Below, in pieces: positions 32,178 to 44,200 of a stretch of DNA of 64,000 nucleotides. Both the position numbers and the translations under genes were made by a program. Origin of the DNA: Cladochytrium replicatum (Eukaryota > Chytridiomycota > Chytridiomycetes > Cladochytriales > Cladochytriaceae); the NCBI GenBank assembly GCA_025526935.1, contig JAHLKD010000092.1, positions 1 to 64,000 of the forward strand, read 5' to 3'. The notes under the pieces were generated by a model. That model made no database searches and was not told the DNA's origin. It saw only the letters and a list, made by a program, of their open reading frames with translations. Numbering within the stretch: the first letter of the stretch is position 1; every line of letters begins with the position of its first letter.

Positions 32178-33773
32178 ATGGTGGCGCTTGCAATCTCAAT
32201 CCAAGCCACAAGGATGTTGCCATTCGAAATTGTCGACCGAATTTTGATCACGCTGGGCGAATGGGCTGGTGAACCAAAAGCAGCTTTCAGAGCCGCCGTT
32301 AATTTGCGACGGCGACATGTTCAGGTCGCGCTGGTCAACTACGTCATCTCGATGGACGACGCCAGCGCTCTTGGCCGTGTCGACCTGCTGGACCTCCATG
32401 TCGCAAATTCGAAACGGAGTCCCGAATACACATCTTCTGCACTGACACGTGCCAGCCAAGAGGGACACATTCAGGTGCTCGGCTGGTGGTTGGCGAGCGG
32501 TCTGAAGATCCATTGGCCGTATCTCCACTTCAATATCTACGAAAGCAGAGATGGTAGCAGCAAGTTTGAGACAAAGTGGGAGTCAAGCGGGCTTCAGTCG
32601 AAATGGTCGGGTAAGCGCATGGGTGGTTTCAACATGCTTGCGTGGTGGAGGTTGGAGGGGTTGAGGTTCACCTGGAGTAAAGATCCGTCCATTGCGCCAA
32701 ACCACGACATGATCATCAACGTGCTCAAGTGGTGGGATGCGACCGGGTCGAGGAAAAAATGGTGCGTCCTTGCGCTAGACAAGGCGAGCGAGGTCGGGGA
32801 AATCGACTTTTTGGATTGGTGGAATGTAGGCAGCGAGCTCAGATGGCGGGAGGAGGCGCTTGCGGACGAAAATATGAAAGCGCATTTGGAAGATTTCGAG
32901 AGCTGGAAGTCGTCGGGGACTGAGATGCAGTGGAGCGCTGCTGCAATGGACAAGGCCAGTGCGAATGGATACGTGCACGTTCTACAATGGTGGAAGTCCA
33001 GCGGTCGTGAGATGAGGTGGACCGAACAGGCATTGGATTCTGCCAGCACGAGCGGCCACCTCGCTGTATTGAAGTGGTGGCAATCAAGTGGCCTTGATTT
33101 GAAGTGGAGCACGTCAGCAGTGGATGGCGCGAGTGGAAATGGGCATGTTTACATACTCGACTGGTGGAAAACAAGTGGATTGACGTTGAAGTGGACCGAA
33201 ACGGCAGTGGATGCTGCGAGTGGGGCTGGTCAAGTTGCAGTTCTCGATTGGTGGAGATCCCTCGGGCGGGAATTCCGATGGAGCGAGAGAGCCATCGACC
33301 TTGCGAGCGAGGACGGGCATCTTCATATTCTCGAGTGGTGGGTTGCAAGTGGGCTTCCGCTGAGATATACTGTCAAGGCAATGGACTGGGCGAGCACAAA
33401 CGGTTACGTAAGCGTACTCGATCGGTGGGTCTCCACTGGTTTGGAATTGAAGTGGACCGAAGGTGCGATGGATTGGGCTAGCACGAACGGGTTCGTGGAA
33501 GTGCTGCAGTGGTGGAAATCCAGCGGGCTTGAGATGCGGTGGACAGAGTATGCGATTGATACAGCGACATGTTGGGGACACTTGGATGTACTCGATTGGT
33601 GGAAAGACAGTGGTTTGGAGATGAAATATTCGGATAGGGCATTGGAGCTGGCGGAATCAGAGTATATGGACAAATCACTCGACTGGTGGATCAACAGCGG
33701 CCTTGAAATTCTGTGGAATGACGTTTCCAGGGAGTGGGCACGGTCGCGGGGTCGTTTTGTCGTTGAATCATAA
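32178..33773 (+). CDS. WW-ankyrin-like repeat protein (about 14 repeats)
   Basis: A single exon of 531 codons. A second possible start at 32214 gives MLPFEIVDRILITLGEW, which resembles an F-box-like N-terminus. From about residue 90 it is built of 29-residue repeats of the form A-(M/V/I)D-x-AS-x-x-GH-x-x-VL-x-WW-x-SSGL-x-(L/M)-(K/R)W-T-E. Units 6-13 are the cleanest, for example AMDWASTNGFVEVLQWW. The pattern ASxxGHxxVLxWW is a shortened ankyrin-type helix pair with two conserved tryptophans. I know such repeats from large chytrid gene families, where they are likely protein-binding scaffolds. Neighbouring repeats differ in sequence, so the array is not newly expanded. Partners and function are unknown. 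Confidence 0.85.
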   Translation: MVALAISIQATRMLPFEIVDRILITLGEWAGEPKAAFRAAVNLRRRHVQVALVNYVISMDDASALGRVDLLDLHVANSKRSPEYTSSALTRASQEGHIQVLGWWLASGLKIHWPYLHFNIYESRDGSSKFETKWESSGLQSKWSGKRMGGFNMLAWWRLEGLRFTWSKDPSIAPNHDMIINVLKWWDATGSRKKWCVLALDKASEVGEIDFLDWWNVGSELRWREEALADENMKAHLEDFESWKSSGTEMQWSAAAMDKASANGYVHVLQWWKSSGREMRWTEQALDSASTSGHLAVLKWWQSSGLDLKWSTSAVDGASGNGHVYILDWWKTSGLTLKWTETAVDAASGAGQVAVLDWWRSLGREFRWSERAIDLASEDGHLHILEWWVASGLPLRYTVKAMDWASTNGYVSVLDRWVSTGLELKWTEGAMDWASTNGFVEVLQWWKSSGLEMRWTEYAIDTATCWGHLDVLDWWKDSGLEMKYSDRALELAESEYMDKSLDWWINSGLEILWNDVSREWARSRGRFVVES

Positions 33774-34162
33774 GTGTGCTTTTGGTCTTGGACTGCAATT
33801 CGTACACGGACTGCTGACCCCGATTCCAGAGACACTTTGGACTAAAAAGACTGAAAAAAAGGCCTCGAAACGTAAGTTAGGGTCATTCCTTGTATCGTCG
33901 GAGTAGATAAACACATTCTATGACCGCTCTTTCTGCCATAGCAAGTTCATCCCAGACTAGATAATCAAAAGAACAAAGAAAGGTTTGGGAGATTTGACCA
34001 TTTGCGAAATTTTTTTAAGTTGGACATGTTAAACTGAGTTTTTATATCCAAAAAAACGTAAAAGCACAATCAGAAACAGATTGATAAACCCAAGGGCACC
34101 CTCTTTGCTTTCACTTCTATTCCACTGCAAACATGCCCCCCACACGTTGCGGCATATCGCCT
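33774..34162. other. Intergenic between convergent genes
   Basis: Holds the 3' ends of the repeat protein and the kinase. AT-rich, with no gene seen. Confidence 0.5.
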
Positions 34163-35128
34163 CTATTTCATCTGTTCGAAATGCTTCTTGGTCTCACGGT
34201 ACACTCCGTTAACATCGTTCACGCATGAAACCTTCACCACAGAGTTAAACAGTGGTTCTTCAAAAAAGAAAAACATCAATTTCCGAGAAAGCTCACCGAT
34301 CTAACTTTTCCGCGCTGGGCGTAGTACTCGATAACCGGGTACGAAGTGTCCCTAAACGTCACAAACCGTTTCTTGATTGACTCAATGTTATCATCCACGC
34401 GTCCACTCGTCTCCCCTAGAAAAAAAAGGGCATCAACCAGGGAGAGGTAAAAAAAAAGAGTTACATTTTTCTTGTTAAAGTCGCACTCACCCCTCTTCAA
34501 CAATCTCTTCAGCATCTCCTCTTCCGGACACTCAAAGTACAGCACAAACTTGGACTCGCACACCACCTCCTCGAATTTCAACGCCTGGTCCAGAGCTCTC
34601 GGAAACCCGTCGACCAGGAACCTCGTCCCGCCGTTCTTGCGCATCGCCTCGTGCAGCAACGCGATCGTGATCTCCATGGGCACGATCTTGCCCTCCCGGA
34701 TGTACATGTTGATCAGGTCACCGTAGGGTGATCCCGGCCGGTTGCGCTCCTCGCGGAGGAGGTCGCCTGCGGAGAGGTGCACGAAGCCGTAGTCGCGGAC
34801 CACGTTCGCGCATTGCGTGCCTTTGCCGGCGCCCGGGCCGCCGAGGACGAAGACGACGGTGGGGTTGTTGGAGAGCTTGGGGAGGGCGGAGAGGTTCGTG
34901 GTTGTGGTCGGGTTTTGGGGTTTGGCTAGGGGAGGATTGGTTAGTTGGTGGAAACAGCACAGTTTGGAACGTACGGGATGGGCGGGTTGTCAGGTAGTAG
35001 TACGCGGCGCCTGAGGCTGCGGCAGCACCGAGGAGATAGTACGGCAGGGGTGATCGCCGTGCAGGCTGAGGATTCGCATTTGTTGAAAAGCCGCGGTAGC
35101 GTGCGAGCGATAGAAGTCTGCGGGACAT
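34163..35128 (-). CDS. UMP/CMP-type nucleotide kinase with membrane anchor
   Basis: Adenylate-kinase superfamily, closest in motifs to Ura6-type UMP kinases. Exon 1 (35128-34975) encodes [20 protein letters not shown], a basic presequence, then a short span ([17 protein letters not shown]). That suggests mitochondrial or membrane-tethered placement. Exon 2 (34925-34491) has the P-loop [10 protein letters not shown], the NMP-binding [11 protein letters not shown] and [11 protein letters not shown]. Exon 3 (34415-34297) has ETSGRVDDN and [12 protein letters not shown]. The final part reads [20 protein letters not shown] and ends at 34165-34163, but the exon 3-4 join keeps frame only if one base is gained or lost, so the last acceptor near 34258 is uncertain. 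It would phosphorylate UMP (and CMP/dCMP) with ATP. Confidence 0.82.
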
Positions 35129-35270
35129 GGACCTTTGGGAGGGGCTGGGAGGCGTGAGAACACGGAACACCGAAATGAATGAATATTACTGGAGACTTGT
35201 ACGAATGTTCTTTACAGTAGTACAGGGACAACTATTCTTCCTAGCCATCGTCCAACGTGGTATACGTGTT

Positions 35271-37189
35271 TCAGCGTGAATGAAGCAAATTGAGCGACCG
35301 TAACGGGGGCAACGCCTGCATCCCGTCCTCTCCAAGCCCTTCCTCCCCTTCCCCGTCCTTCAACTCTCCACCAGAAGCAGCCGCAGAGGCAACCGCGGCC
35401 GCAGCTGCAGCAGCTGCATCCGCCGCGGCCGCTGACCCATCGATCGTCTGGATCCCCTGGATGGTATGCATCCCATGCATCCCCTGTATCTGCATCCCTT
35501 GGAGATCATGCAAACCAATCCCAGCCATCCCGTCCATCCCTTGCATCACCTGCATCGCCTGCATTCCGTCCATGGCTTCCATCCCAAGTGGATGTGCGTA
35601 CTCGGTGTGGTTCAGATGAGACGGGGTTGACGGTTGGGGAGTCGAGATGGGTGTCGGGGGGTGGGCGGCGTGGACTGCAGCGGCGGCCGCGGCGGCTGCG
35701 AACGCCATTTGCTGCTGCGGATCGACGCCGGTAACGGCCCAGTGGTTTACTACGTTGGGATCGCCAGCCAGGACGGCAGCAAACTGCGCTTGTGCTACAT
35801 CATGCATCCCATCGGTCATATCAGACGTGGAGGCGATCGCGCTTGCGTCCACACCGCCTGTTGTGGGCACTCTTGTAGAATTGGTTTTCCGACGTTTAGC
35901 TTGAGATCCCGAACCGCCGGCTTGCTCGTTGGATTCCGCACGTTTATTTCGGGATCGGTCGCAGGCAGATGGTGCGCGCGTGCCGCCAGCTACGGCTCGT
36001 TGGGCTGCGTCACGGTCAAGGTGGCGTTTGAGAGCATCGGAGCGGGCAAACGTAAGGTTGCAGTGTGGACACATATATGGGCGGGCTTCCGAGTGGAGTG
36101 ATCGCACATGACGGCGAAGATCGTGTGGACGTGAGAACGATGCGCTGCAAAACTCGCAGATAAAGGGTCGAGAACCTGTCATTGCAGTTAGAACACATGG
36201 GAAAAACAAGTGAAAATAGCTTTTAAGTTACCAAGGTGTTCAGAGATCTCGTGGCTGCTCAGGTTGTATTTTCGGGTGTATTTCTTGTTGCATCCCGGAT
36301 GTGGGCAAACATAAACCTTCTTCTTTCCATCGTCGCTTGGATCGTCAACTGCAGATCCAGACGCTACACTTTCCTGAGATTGTGGAACCAATCCAGCAAA
36401 TGCCGGCGAAGCATACCCCTGACTCAGATCTGCGTTCGGCGAATTGATTCCTTCCTGCGCAACACCCTCCGTGGACAGCTGCTGTTGTTGAGCCTTTGTC
36501 GGTTTTCTTCGATTCGGCTGAACCGATGTATTTGGCGATTGAGTCAAAGCAGCATGGGTCTGGGGCTGGGAAAAATGCTGAGCGCTCACATTAAGTGAGT
36601 CGTACAAAGCAGCCTGCGCAGCTTGCTGCTGTGCGTGCTGTTCGAGCTGCTCCATCTGCTCCAGCTGTTCCAGCTGCTGTTGGGCATCGTGTGAATTCAA
36701 GTGTTGCTGTTGAGCAGCAGCAGCGGCAGCAGCGGCAGCGACGGCGTAAGGGTGAGCATAAGTAACCTGTTGCTGCTGAGCGACAGCGTGATGCTGCAAG
36801 AAGTGATGTTGATAGGCAGCAGCGGCGGCTTGCTGTTGAGCGGCTTGAACATGGGCGGCATGTTGAGCAGCCTGCTGCTGAGCTTGTTCCAGATGCTGCT
36901 GTTGAGACAGGGTCACGTAGTGGGATGGAATCGATACGCTGGCAGCGGCGGCGTAAGCAGCAGCAGCAGCGGCGGCAGCGGCATCTAGCGAAACCGACTG
37001 ATGCGAAGCGAGAGACGAAGACACAGGAGTAGCAGGGGTGGGTGCAGAGACAGCAGCAGCAGCATTATGGTTGAGGGAGGATACATCGACCAGGTTGACG
37101 TTGAGGTGGGACGAGTCCTTTGTGAGATTGAGATTGTGGCAGTTTCTGTCCGTTGAGGAAGTTGAAGTGGGCGGCAGTGCTGAGGACAT
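35271..37189 (-). CDS. C2H2 zinc-finger transcription factor, Ala/Gln-rich
   Basis: Two exons (37189-36232, 36175-35271; G|GT join) give 620 residues. The N-terminal half is low-complexity: Ala runs and QQ/QH runs such as AAAAAAAAAYAAAA and QQQLEQLEQMEQLEQ. Three C2H2 fingers follow in tandem: CPHPGCNKKYTRKYNLSSHEISEH (split just before the intron), CEFCSASFSRPHDLRRHVRSLH, and CPHCNLTFARSDALKRHLDRD. The last has only one proper His and is followed by a basic stretch with KRRK. The C-terminus is Met/Gly-rich (GMQGM-type) with a further Ala run. Likely a nuclear DNA-binding regulator, with spacing and linkers like fungal stress or carbon regulators. I do not name an orthologue. Confidence 0.85.
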
Positions 37190-37749
37190 GAAAGTTAAGA
37201 ATGACGGAGGAGATTTGGGGGTGGGAAGGGTGGCAGGGAGAGAATGGGAGTGGCAGGGTTGTTTGGATGACGCGTTAATTAATGATTAATTAGTCGGAGA
37301 GTTATTGTGATTAACAATTAACTAATAGTAGTAACGAGACTGGGTGTATGAATGAATGAATGATGGATGGTGATGTTGGGGTTACAATGATTTGAGGGGT
37401 AGGGTTGGGTTGGTGAATGACTAGTTGTGGTGTGAATGATTAATTATGTGTGAGTGATTAATAAGATAAATGTTTCATTCATGATTATTACAATCCGCTT
37501 GGGGCCAACCGTGTCCGTTGTAAAGGGGTCCAGTAAATTTTTCATACAAAAATAAAATAATTTAATTGCCCAACCCTGCAACACATCATCAATGTTCTTC
37601 TTCACCATGCTCTCAGCAAGATGCCCTTCAGAACCTTCATTTCGCCTTGGATCGTATTTATTACGTCCAATTTGTTCGGGATAACCAAAGCCCTTTCAAA
37701 GCCTTCTCAAGAAGTGAGATGGTCTCCTTGAGAGTGACAACTGCTCATC
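37190..37749. promoter_or_regulatory. AT-rich upstream region of the zinc-finger gene
   Basis: Contains several TTAATTA/TTAATGATTAAT words at 37273-37325 and 37435-37465. They look like a homeodomain-type or AT-hook-type cluster, but no factor can be named. The right part (37560-37750) shows no gene. Confidence 0.4.
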
Positions 37750-38235
37750 CGTCACTGCTTCAACTTTGTTGTCATCATCACCACCCTCTTCTGCTGTCTC
37801 TTCTCAGACGCTCGTCTCACAAGATCCGCAATTTTGGACATTGCTGACGTCATCTCGGAGTCATCAATGGCCACAATCTCCGCAGCTGTCATCAAGTTGG
37901 CCCATAAAGTGGTTCCAACCCAATCAGATGCTGAGCGACTGCCTCCAAAGCATCCTCTTGCGGAGCTGCACCTGGGGGAGTGGCAGTGGGTAGAATTTGC
38001 ATATGGCACCAGCAGTTCTGAAGTGTGCCTGGCGAAACATTCTCCCAAAGCTTGCGAAAAAAACTGCACAACATCGTATATGTTGATCTTTTTGTGCAGT
38101 TGCTGGCATCGACGCTGTTCGCTCCAGCAGCATTTGCGACCAGTTTGGTGTAAAGCCAGAGCATCATCCCCAACATCAATTTCTTGGAGTGTGACTTGAA
38201 GCACTGAATGATGCTGGCATCGAGGGGTTGCAGTT
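37750..38235 (-). pseudogene. Pogo/Tigger-type DDE transposase C-terminal remnant
   Basis: Minus strand. NQLQPLDASIIQCFKSHSKK (about 38240-38180) is the hallmark around the last catalytic region of DDE_1 transposases (pogo, Tigger, CENP-B type). It is followed in other frames by KINIYDVVQFF and WENVSPGTLQNCWCHMQILP, matching the conserved 'ETI-NCW-HTGI' end of that family. At least two frameshifts separate these pieces. The upstream catalytic domain is gone, replaced by copia RNase H sequence at about 38236. Confidence 0.75.
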
Positions 38236-40600
38236 GATTGCCAGCTAATTGCTGTGATTGTGAACATTACAACGTAACCAGTTTGTGAGTACCTTGATGG
38301 ATTGTTTGCAAAATCTGCATCAGCGTATCCTTGTGTAGAAACTGTTGTTCGTAATTTTCATCTGATGAGTCTACCCATTCATACAGTGGCAGACTTGGTG
38401 TTAGTACCCAATGGCTTTACGGCTTCTAAGATCTTTTGTGCGTAAAGTCCATTGCCCAAGAAGTAACCTTGTGCGTCTCTAATACTTCCATTTTAAGTAT
38501 CCATTTTGCTTTGTGATCACTTCTAACGGTAAATGATCATTTATTTCAAATCATCCTTAAAAATACTACATCGAGATGGATCCGGTGTGAAGAGTAGAAT
38601 ATCATCGACATGAACTGTTGTATGTTCTCTTACTCAGTGTTTACCAGGAATCTTTCACCAAAAAGGACAGACATTTGACAAACTTGTTCAAAATCCATAT
38701 TTGTGTACTTTTCCCATAAAGTGATATACCATTCTCAGGCAGCTTGATGCAAACCATACAAGATCTTGATTAGTTTACAGACAATATCTTGGAGTTGTTC
38801 ATTGAACTCGAACCCATGGGGCATTTCAAGATAGTTTGTTTTGCGAAGTGTTCCATTAAGGAAAGCTCCTTTAACATCATACTGAAGTATGTACAACATT
38901 ACTATCGTTGATATTGTGATAAGCATAAGGATAGAAGTACTCTTGGTTACAGGAGAATAAACTTCATTAAAGTCCTCACCTTCTGTCTGAGAAAACCCTC
39001 TCGCAACCCATCTCGCTTTGAATCGAATAATATTTCTTTGAATCGAATAATATTTCCATTTTCGTCAAGCTTATAATCAAATAGCAACATTTGAATTGCC
39101 GTAAAACTTGCGTTTAGCTTTCTGTCCCCGTCCCCTAAGCATATTCACATTCAGGAAGAATCAAAGGTTGTCCAGCAGGTGGAATGTAAGGCTCAATTGG
39201 AGGTTGTCTAGATCTCCTCTGACATGGCTCCTGTTGAGGAGGGTGGGGTGGTTTGGTGGAGGAATCTCCAGTTGACTGGGCTGATCATCAATGTCCTGTG
39301 GATTGGGCGGATTATGAATGGGTATCACTTGTGCCGTTGGAGCAGTATACTCCAACTGATAGTACGGAACCTATTCCTCTCCAGCGCAATTTGATGGCAT
39401 GAAATTGTCGCCGCTATCCAATACATACACTGGTGTGTCTCTTCCTGTACTGTAGACACACTGCGGAACTGGATATTTCATAGTTAGCATTTCAAGAAGA
39501 TCTGGTTTTGGTCAAGACCGACAAACACTCCTTCATGAAACTTAGCGTGCTTCCATCCCTGTATTTAGTATGTTCTGAAGTTTAGAACAACCTTGATCAT
39601 AAGATCATGTCCAACCTAGGAAAGTACCAAGTTCCGATTGGTCTTCCTTTTCCAACGCAACCTTTCAGATTTGGGTTTGTAGATGGATACCAATATTCCT
39701 AAGATGTGGATAGATGCCATATCCATAATCTTGCCAAAAAAAAAGCAACAAAGGGTATATTTTTAGTTTGTTTGTGAACTACCCTGTTTTTTGACTGTTG
39801 CAGCATAGAGGATTGAAAACTTCCTGAATTGGATGTTGTGAGGTAGTCCAGATTGTAGCAGCATTGCTAAAAAACTCCTTGATTGAACAAAGATTTCGCC
39901 CTGCTAATCCATTCAGTTCCTTCACATGTGCTTGTGAGGGTGGAAGTGCAATGGATGGTACCTCTCCTAGCAATATCTACCAAGCTCTTTGGTGATAGAT
40001 TCTCCAAAGTCCATGCAATGTCCCATGAAAGTGTCACCAGTTGCCTTTTTGATCTTTGTGATATTGTGAATAATGCAATCTGTCGCGTCACACTTCCTCG
40101 AGAGGAAGAAAATAAGATGAAAGATATTATTCATCTATGATAATCATCCAGTACGTCCTGATCTTTCTAAAGGAAAACATCTAAGCAGAGACGGTAATTC
40201 CTCTTTGGAGTACGAAGAATTGTATTTAAGTGCATATGACCAAACAGCCAATGTAGCTCTGCGCATTTGTGTACTATCATACCTGAAGGATTGCTTGAAC
40301 CTTCCTTTGCTGGGATAGAAGAATACAAGTCAATCGTATTCTCTTTGAGTGTTGCTGGAGCCGGACTTACAGTCAAAGGTCCGTACTCCTCATACACATT
40401 AACGTCTGTGTTGTGTGACCCAGAAGCGTCTGTCGTATCTTGTCCGAATTCTACATCCAACGAATTGTTGAGTGAATTCACAATCCCACTGATTCATGAA
40501 GTCTCACCATCTGAAGATACGTTTCTTGCCTTAAGACCGTGTGCAAGTGATTCATCATTGCCGGAGTGCATCTCGTACATGTCTTTGGATGCAAGGCGAT
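38236..40600 (-). mobile_element. Decayed copia element fragment
   Basis: Minus-strand pieces in copia order: integrase zinc region (HWLFGHMHLNTILRTPKR near 40240), integrase core end (ELNGLAGRNLCSIKEF near 39900), RT palm (LQYDVKGAFLNGTL and LEMPHGFEFNEQ near 38870, KILYGLHQAA near 38740), a HVDDIL-like box near 38600, and the start of RNase H (FTITAISWQS) at 38267-38237. Stops and frameshifts are frequent and no LTRs were found. It differs clearly from families A and B, so it is a third, older copia lineage in this window. Confidence 0.75.
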
Positions 40601-41216
40601 AGTAAAAACCCTGACTCGTCGACCAATCGCAACACATTTGGTGTCATCCACACGGATGAGCCCAAATCAAGATTGCACTAAAAGCACAGCTTTTCATCCT
40701 GAATCTGATGGTCAATTTGAAAACAAAAACTAAACCATTGGAAAAATGCTTTGTTTGTTCCTCATGAACATGACAATTGGGCTGACTTGTTACCGTTTGT
40801 TGAGTTTGCAGTTAACAGCTCTACTTACATCAAGTGAAGCTGGAGTAGGCTGGTGTTTTCTATTAACAAGAATAATGGAGTGTGGATTGTAGTTTGACTA
40901 GTAGAGTTGTTTTGATTGCAAACTTGAAAAACAATAATCATTGATCTTCGGCATCTCAACCCAAGCATGCGACCTGTACGAAGAATTGTACTTAAGTGCA
41001 TATGACAAAACATCTACTAAGTGCATATGACAAAACATCTACTCTCTACACCAAATCACTGTCTCTGTCAAGCAAACATTACTCACGTATGCTAAAGACA
41101 TTGCAGAAGTCTTGTTTGTCAGGTAACTCCTTTACCCCTTCCCTTGTGTGTCCTATAGAAGTCCCCAACAATGGTGGCAGTGGAGAGAAGGAACATTAAC
41201 AATTAATTAATTACTA
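40601..41216. other. Copia debris and a 25-bp tandem duplication
   Basis: A second short match to the integrase zinc region (HMHLSTILRT, minus strand) lies near 40985-41010. TAAGTGCATATGACAAAACA is repeated at 40993 and 41018 with a 25-bp period. No intact gene. Confidence 0.55.
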
Positions 41217-44200
41217 TTAGTTAATACAGACAGAGAGAGAAAGTTGAACCGTGTGCTCAACATTGAGTTGGGAATCACAACTGTTGCTAACATGCAAATG
41301 CAGCACATCGCTGTACCACTCGGCGCTTTTGGCGTAGCTTGTCACTGCACACTCCAGCACTCCAAACCCCTCAATCTGTGCTTGGCTCGGAACCACTGCA
41401 AACGCTGCTCCCCTCCCTTCTCTGATTGCTCGATCCGCAATCGCTTGCATCTCACGCTCTCTCTTCATCTTCTGAATGTACCCTTCACCGTTCTTGGATA
41501 CAAATCCAATCGTTGATATCGCTGTCCGTGCCAATATGACATTGTCACTTCCACCACAAGCTTTCTCCATTTGATCCTCTTGTTTGTCAACTGCTGGCTG
41601 CTCATGATCCCTGGCTGGAAATTGGTCGACCCAGGCTTTGAATATCAATGGTGCCCCTGTACAATTTTGTACACTGAATCGCTTAGTTTTGATCTCCAAA
41701 AGCCGGCACCTCCCAAAGTCAATAGTGCCATCATTACCTTCTACAGAATCAGAATGTACAACATCCGACATACTAGTCAGATTGCAAACTGCTTCCCCAA
41801 AAATAAACTTTACTCTTGATGAAATTGCAGTCAAACAAAGGTGATGTCCAAGTATTCCGCGTGATGCTACCATCTCTGCAACTCTGCAACACAAAGTGAT
41901 TGACTCCATTTCAAATTGCTTGAAACAGCATATTTCAACCTCAACATCCATAGTCTTGTGTGGGTGAATGGTGTCTGCGCTTGGATTGAATTTAATTCTG
42001 TAAAGGTCTGTTTGAACATCATCCCATGCAAAATCTGTTGGAAAGCTTGTCAAGTTTTTCATTGATATTGCGGTTTTCACTGACACACCAACAAAGCAAG
42101 TCAAGGATGAGGAAACATTCAACAGTTTCACCAATGGTGTTTGAACTTCACCAAATACTTCAATGGATGTTGAGGTGTATTGATTAAACACAATATCACA
42201 AGAAACTTGTTTAGCAGTGCAATGTAGCTTTCCTCGAATGCTATGATACCAGAATGGAATATATCGGAGAGTAATTACTTTTGCTTCACCTGGTTCAATT
42301 GTTCCAGATACCGGCTCAATTTGGGTAAAATTTTTCTCAGGCAGGATTTTAGATTCTACACCTGATGATCTTTCAATTTCAATATCATTGTATCCATCAG
42401 AGAAGAAATCAAGTTTGAAGGACATTGCCAGTCCTGTTGTGTTGATTAGTTTTGCTTGAGCAACTGCACTAGTTCCAAGTGCAATCATATTGAAGTCAAT
42501 CACTTCAAGGTTGAATTGAAGTGCATCAGGAGGCAAGATGACATCTACTATCAGTAGAACTCTTATGATCTTTCCTGTGCTTAGGTGACATTCTAAATAA
42601 TGGTCTCGGAAACTGCCTGGACACTGAAAACAAAGAGATACTTTAAAATCCTCTGACAAACTTGGCTGAAAGATTCCAGAGTGCGGTTCAACAGTTATGA
42701 ATCCCAACACGCCAAGCTCTGGCAATATCTTCCACGAATATTCAACAGCTGACATGTTTGAGTTGTCAATTGACACAGATGTTGCGGTCACTTGGTCAAC
42801 ATAGATAGGTGAAAATAATCTCAACTCAGGTGTCTTCAATCTGAAGTAATGTGGTATAACTGATGCTGAACACCTCAGATGAATGAGTTCCTGCTCAGCC
42901 TTCTCGATAGAAAACTCATTCTGGATCTGTTTCAGCTGTAATTGTGCCACAAAGTCGTAGGCGCACAATTCCTTTGCGTAAAAGTGAAATGTGAATAGTT
43001 TTTCATCTAAAGGTCCAAAATCATGATTTCTAGGGCTGATTATCAATTCTGATAATTTATGGTCTGATGCTTCTAAAAGTCTCATACCAGAGTTTGCTGC
43101 GCAACTGTAATTGAGAAAGACATCCCATGTGCATATTAGATGCAGCTTTGTTTTGTTTTTCAGTTTGACAGTGTATGTAATTCTGTCATCCAAATTATGC
43201 TGACCAAAAGATATTGCTGGATTACCATTCACAATATTTACCAGAATAGGTTTTTCAGATTGATCATAAATAGACAGAATTTGTATCTCCGGAACCTGCC
43301 CACTGCCTTTGAGTGGAACAGGATTTGTATCTCCTTCATCTGAAATAAGATATGCGAATGCCTCATCAGCTTCCTCATCCTGCACTTCTCCCTTTCCTTC
43401 TGGGCTGTATTTGACATAGATGGTACAGACTTCATTCTCCTTCAGACAGAAGTTTTGAGGGTGTACTTCAAATTGTGAGCATTTCAAGCTCTTGCTAGGA
43501 AGTTTGCAGAAGTTCCTATTGAGCTCTCTTGTTTCTACCACTTCTTTAATCATAGAATCTATACTCTTCAGTTCCCCACCCTGAAACTCAAACATACCAG
43601 GTCCTCCCACATTCTGAATGTCCCAGCATTTGACAATGGATGATCCCAATTTGCAAGGTCCGCAATCGAGAACATGGGCCAAAACAAGCTTAGGTGGATT
43701 TCGTCTTGCAAATACAGGAATGATAACTGATTCTCCAAGATTAGTAGAAACTTTGTAAAAGCACTCAAAATCTGCTAGAACTGGAGGAGAGAACACAACT
43801 GTGTATTCTCTGTACATCCCAGGCGCCACCAAACCGACTTCTGCAGCATTTGAGAATGTTGGGTGAAATTTAAAGCAATGCGATTTTGTCTCTGGAGAAA
43901 TTCTGACCCTGCCAGAAACCGATCCTGTGTTGACAACCAAAAAGGTCTTTCTGTATGTTTCATTCAGCTGAAAGTCTGTAAAGACGATTGTGGGTGGTTG
44001 AACAACAACAACTGACGTGCTGTGAGGTTGTTCCTTCACACGCTTTATGTGAGACTTTTGATGTAAATGGGGGTCAATTTTGGGCAACTTCTTGCGGTGG
44101 TTATATCTGATATGTTTTGTAAGCTGTGTGAGAAACTGATGCTCTTTGGATAATTCAGGAACTGCCTTTTCTATATTTGTCAACTTTGTTGGCTTCTTTG

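Noticed and set aside
32594-33581. Long minus-strand and alternative plus-strand frames across the WW-repeat gene
   Set aside because: Regular shadows created by the 87-bp repeat period. Only the 531-codon frame has a sensible repeat protein.
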